Below, piece by piece: positions 61,368 through 64,000 of a DNA stretch of 64,000 bases (position 1 is its first letter; each line of letters begins with the position of its first letter). Made by a program: the position numbers and the translations under genes. This stretch comes from Roseofilum capinflatum BLCC-M114 (GTDB lineage: Bacteria; Cyanobacteriota; Cyanobacteriia; Cyanobacteriales; Desertifilaceae): assembly GCF_030068505.1 (NCBI RefSeq), contig NZ_JAQOSO010000002.1:26089-90088 (forward strand). The letters are read 5' to 3'. Below the pieces are notes generated by a model. It did no database searches. It was given only the letters and a program-made list of their open reading frames with translations, and was not told the origin of the DNA.

Positions 61368-63272
61368 CTAATTATTAAGGGTGACTTTCCTCCGGTTTTG
61401 CACCTCCAAATAAATCAACAGGGCATTCATATCCGCCGGATTTACTCCGCCAATTCGAGAGGCTTGACCCACCGTCAACGGACGCACCTGGTCTAACTTT
61501 TCCCTGGCTTCCATCGACAGAGTTTCGATTTGGAAATAATCCAAAGTCTCCGGCAACTTCTGATTGGCATGACGGTGAATTTGGTCGATCTGATTTTGTT
61601 GCCGTTGGATATAGCCGGAATATTTAATCTCAATCTCTGCCCCTTGTTTTTCCTCCGAGGCTAACTCTGGATTGCCCAAGTCATAGCGCTCTAAATCGGC
61701 ATAATGAAAACGGGGACGGCGCAACAAATCAGCGAGGGTAATCGACCCCTTGATTTTTTGCCCGGTATCGGCGACAATCTGCTTACCGATGGGATCGTGT
61801 TCTTTGACGCGAGTTTCATACAGCCGTTCTTTTTCGGCGATAATATTCTCTTGCTTTTGGGTGAAAAGGCTCCAGCGTCGGTCATCAATCAGGCCAATGT
61901 CTCGACCTAAAGGGGTTAACCGGCGATCGGCATTATCAGAGCGCAACAACAGCCGATATTCAGAACGAGAGGTGAGCATCCGATAGGGTTCGCGCAATTC
62001 TTTGGTACACAAATCATCAATTAATGTGCCCAGATAACTTTGTTCGCGGGCAAAAATAATCGGCTCTTGACCGCGCACTAAACGCATCGCATTAATTCCG
62101 GCTACTAATCCTTGAGCGGCTGCTTCTTCATAACCGGTTGTGCCATTAATTTGTCCGGCACAAAACAAGCCTTCCACCTTCTTCGTCATCAGGGTGGGAT
62201 AACATTGGGTGGCGGGTAAATAGTCGTATTCCACCGCATAGGCTGGGCGCAACATCACACAGTTTTCCAATCCGGGTAAAGAGCGTAACATCCTCAATTG
62301 CAACGTTTCCGGTAAACCGGTGGAAAACCCTTGGATATACAATTCTGGAATGGTGCGCCCTTCCGGTTCAATAAAGATTTGATGGGAGTCCTTATCGGCA
62401 AAGCGGACAATTTTATCCTCAATACTGGGACAATAGCGCGGCCCTTTGGCATCCACCCATCCGCCATAGACGGGGGAAAGGTGCAAATTATCACGAATGA
62501 GTTGATGGGTTTCGGCGGTGGTGCGGGTAATGTGACAGTCCATCTGTTCCCGTGGAATCCACACCTCTGGGTCAAAACTAAACCAACCAGCCGCATCTTC
62601 TCCCGGTTGCCGCTCCATTTTGCCGTAGTCCACGGAGCGCTTATCGACACGCGCAGGGGTTCCGGTTTTCAGTCGTCCAGTTTCAAACCCCAAGCGGTTC
62701 AGGGTTTCCGTGAGTCCCACGGCGGCAAATTCTCCGGCTCGTCCGGCATCCATGGATTTTTTACCGACCCAAATTTTACCACCGAGGAAGGTTCCGGTGG
62801 TGAGAATGACGGCACGACATCCGAAGGCAACCCCAAAGTAGGTTTCTACGCCAATAATTTCATCATTGTTTCCCAGTACCAAGTCGGTAACCATGCCTTC
62901 GCGCAAGACCAGGTTTTCTTGGGTTTCGACAATGTTTTTCATCACCGCAGCGTATTCGCGCTTATCGGTTTGAGCGCGTAGGGCCCAAACTGCGGGGCCG
63001 CGTGAGGCATTGAGGACGCGCTTCTGGAGATAAGTGCGATCGCTCATTTTACCAATTTCTCCCCCCAATGCATCCACCTCATGGGTCAATTGGGACTTAG
63101 CGGGGCCACCCACTGCCGGGTTACAGGGTTGCCAGGCAATTTTATCCAAATTCAGCGTCAGCAGCAGGGTGCGACATCCAAGGCGGGCCGAGGCGAGGGC
63201 TGCTTCACACCCGGAATGGCCTGCACCGACAACAACGATATCAAATTCATCTTGGAAGTCTACGAGAGTCAT
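61368..63272 (-). CDS. mnmG: tRNA uridine-34 5-carboxymethylaminomethyl modification enzyme MnmG (GidA)
   Basis: FAD-dependent subunit of the MnmE-MnmG complex that modifies wobble uridine in tRNAs. From the ATG at 63272 ([25 protein letters not shown]) it has 634 residues; a longer frame to 63323 runs into duplicated noncoding DNA and is not used. [46 protein letters not shown] and [13 protein letters not shown] are complete signatures. The 5' end, with about 40 bases upstream, is duplicated at 63806-63866. Confidence 0.97.
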   Translation of the reverse strand: MTLVDFQDEFDIVVVGAGHSGCEAALASARLGCRTLLLTLNLDKIAWQPCNPAVGGPAKSQLTHEVDALGGEIGKMSDRTYLQKRVLNASRGPAVWALRAQTDKREYAAVMKNIVETQENLVLREGMVTDLVLGNNDEIIGVETYFGVAFGCRAVILTTGTFLGGKIWVGKKSMDAGRAGEFAAVGLTETLNRLGFETGRLKTGTPARVDKRSVDYGKMERQPGEDAAGWFSFDPEVWIPREQMDCHITRTTAETHQLIRDNLHLSPVYGGWVDAKGPRYCPSIEDKIVRFADKDSHQIFIEPEGRTIPELYIQGFSTGLPETLQLRMLRSLPGLENCVMLRPAYAVEYDYLPATQCYPTLMTKKVEGLFCAGQINGTTGYEEAAAQGLVAGINAMRLVRGQEPIIFAREQSYLGTLIDDLCTKELREPYRMLTSRSEYRLLLRSDNADRRLTPLGRDIGLIDDRRWSLFTQKQENIIAEKERLYETRVKEHDPIGKQIVADTGQKIKGSITLADLLRRPRFHYADLERYDLGNPELASEEKQGAEIEIKYSGYIQRQQNQIDQIHRHANQKLPETLDYFQIETLSMEAREKLDQVRPLTVGQASRIGGVNPADMNALLIYLEVQNRRKVTLNN

Positions 63273-63316
63273 GGCACTGCGGTTGAACGGAAAACATAGA
63301 CTTTTATTGTAGCAAT
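63256..63316. repeat. mnmG 5'-end direct repeat, copy 1 (functional)
   Basis: About 61 bp covering the first codons of mnmG and its immediate upstream DNA; aligns with 63806-63866 with about four mismatches. Confidence 0.93.
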
Positions 63317-63352
63317 CTGACAACCTGAAGGAACTTGATTTTCGTTAAGATA

Positions 63353-63517
63353 TCAACTTGCTCGGATCGATCGCCTCAATTTGAGAACACCAAGCAAAAT
63401 TTCCCGGTCGGTAGGTCTAAATATTTCTAAGGCGGCTTGATGTTGAGGAGCTTTGAGATTAGCAACATAAGCGAGTATATTCGTGTCCAGATAAATTCGT
63501 TTAGCTTCTGTTGCCAT
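63353..63517 (-). pseudogene. Truncated PIN-domain toxin (VapC-like)
   Basis: From the ATG at 63517 the frame reads RIYLDTNILAYVANLKAPQHQ, the first PIN-domain Asp motif. The frame then ends after 54 codons, far short of the usual 130 or so, so the remaining acidic catalytic residues are missing. A frameshift or deletion has probably destroyed it. It overlaps the antitoxin gene by 17 bases, as intact pairs often do. Confidence 0.68.
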
Positions 63518-63707
63518 AAAGCATCGTCCGATTAAAGGGCTGGAGAATTTCGCTGGCAAAAAACAAGGAATTTAGGTCTGATTCTGAGGAATTTTCTGGG
63601 GTTAATTGCTTCTGCTGTTGATTTCGCGTTTTAAAGGTTTCTATCATCAGAGAAATTTGCTCGATTTGTCCTGGGGTGAGTCCAGTGATATCAATAGTTT
63701 GAGTCAT
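63501..63707 (-). CDS. Antitoxin-like protein of a decayed toxin-antitoxin pair
   Basis: 68 residues starting TQTIDITGLTPGQIEQISLMIETF, the opening typical of small cyanobacterial antitoxins paired with PIN toxins, followed by a polar tail (KQLTPENSSESDLNS). It has no classic DNA-binding motif that I can see. The cognate toxin gene next to it is truncated, so this antitoxin may be expressed without a partner. Confidence 0.62.
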   Translation of the reverse strand: MTQTIDITGLTPGQIEQISLMIETFKTRNQQQKQLTPENSSESDLNSLFFASEILQPFNRTMLYGNRS

Positions 63708-63805
63708 TTTTGAGTTGGGTTCTAGGGGTTGTTGACATTTTAGCTAATTTTGGCGCTCAGGGTCAGAAAGAGGGTTTCTTGGGTGCTTAAATCTCCTCTA
63801 ATACT

Positions 63806-63866
63806 AAGTCTACAAGAGTCATGGCACTGCGGTTGAACGGAAAACCTAGATTTTTATTGTAGCGAT
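63806..63866. repeat. mnmG 5'-end direct repeat, copy 2 (decoy start)
   Basis: Copy of the mnmG start region. On the minus strand it still has the ATG and reads MTLVD, then diverges (LVLEEI) and stops after 11 codons. It lies upstream of the toxin-antitoxin remnant in mnmG orientation. Confidence 0.9.
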
Positions 63867-63928
63867 TTTCTACTGTTCAGTTCTGCGACACTATAGCCTT
63901 TCTCAAGTTGATCAGATACACATCGATC

Positions 63929-63961
63929 CCCCTAAATCCCCCTTGAAAAGCAGGGGGTTTT
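63929..63961. repeat. Dispersed hairpin/terminator repeat (ATCCCCCTAAATCCCC type), second copy
   Basis: CCCCCTTGAAAAGCAGGGGGTTTT, in two arms CCCCCTT and AGGGGG with a T-run on the plus strand, and the same leader as 25528-25566. The remaining 63708-64000 shows no gene. Confidence 0.6.
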
Positions 63962-64000
63962 CAAAGTCCGGGGCAATCTTTAAAAGAAAAGTGAACTTTT

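Noticed and set aside
62331..62981. 216-codon plus-strand open frame opposite mnmG
   Set aside because: Fully inside a highly conserved gene on the other strand; composition follows the third-codon bias of mnmG.
1..64000. tRNA and rRNA genes
   Set aside because: Read for T-loop (GGTTCGA/GGTTCAA) plus acceptor complementarity and saw none that folds; a tRNAscan run would be decisive.

Overview
The window is cyanobacterial chromosomal DNA. GCGATCGC (HIP1) octamers are scattered through most genes, and ycf3, a purC-bamA-lpxC-fabZ-lpxA-lpxB order, a cyanobacterial-style topA without zinc fingers and a PCP_red/ChlB-like gene fragment are present. Heptameric short tandem repeats and small palindromic repeats are abundant, which suits a filamentous, repeat-rich cyanobacterium; I cannot name the genus. 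No rRNA, convincing tRNA or CRISPR array was seen.

Layout. 1-9.9 kb: the end of purC, then outer-membrane biogenesis genes (bamA with a 111-bp tandem repeat, lpxC, fabZ, lpxA, lpxB). Three nearly identical Uma2-family nuclease genes on the opposite strand split lpxA from lpxB. 9.9-18 kb: an isocitrate-dehydrogenase-like gene, a Cache-PAS-GGDEF-EAL protein, a methyltransferase, two convergent short-chain dehydrogenases (the first with a perfect CRP-type site upstream) and a small DMT-type membrane protein. 18-30 kb: a PhnD-like binding lipoprotein directly followed by a hybrid histidine kinase, a two-gene DUF488 operon, a double-ATPase peptide ABC protein, a PCP_red remnant, a MASE1 histidine kinase and an aldolase/dehydrogenase fusion. 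30-42.5 kb: gatC, ycf3, queG, an RsbW/RsbU-like pair, topA, a cluster of DnaA-box-like sequences, an AhpD-like protein, a PGM1-like ATP-grasp ligase and a CheA-type hybrid kinase. 42.5-47.2 kb: one giant polytopic membrane protein carrying intergenic-type repeats in frame.

47.2-59.9 kb looks like a defence island. It starts with an AAA ATPase/DUF4435 pair matching the PARIS (AriA/AriB) layout, followed by a rhomboid homologue that has lost its catalytic residues. Next is a minus-strand pair: a ParA ATPase with an N-terminal restriction-nuclease-like domain, and a ParB-like/Rho_N protein. Divergent from it runs a five-gene series: DUF4007, a 1171-residue P-loop ATPase, a PD-(D/E)XK protein, an HNH protein and a cysteine desulfurase. 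That last series resembles sulfur-based DNA modification/restriction loci but has no visible PAPS-reductase-like (DndC/SspD) gene. It is the best candidate here for an undescribed system.

59.9-64 kb: an M23-domain protein, mnmG, and a decayed toxin-antitoxin pair lying between two copies of the mnmG 5' end.

All functional calls come from reading motifs and protein sequence. No database search was run.
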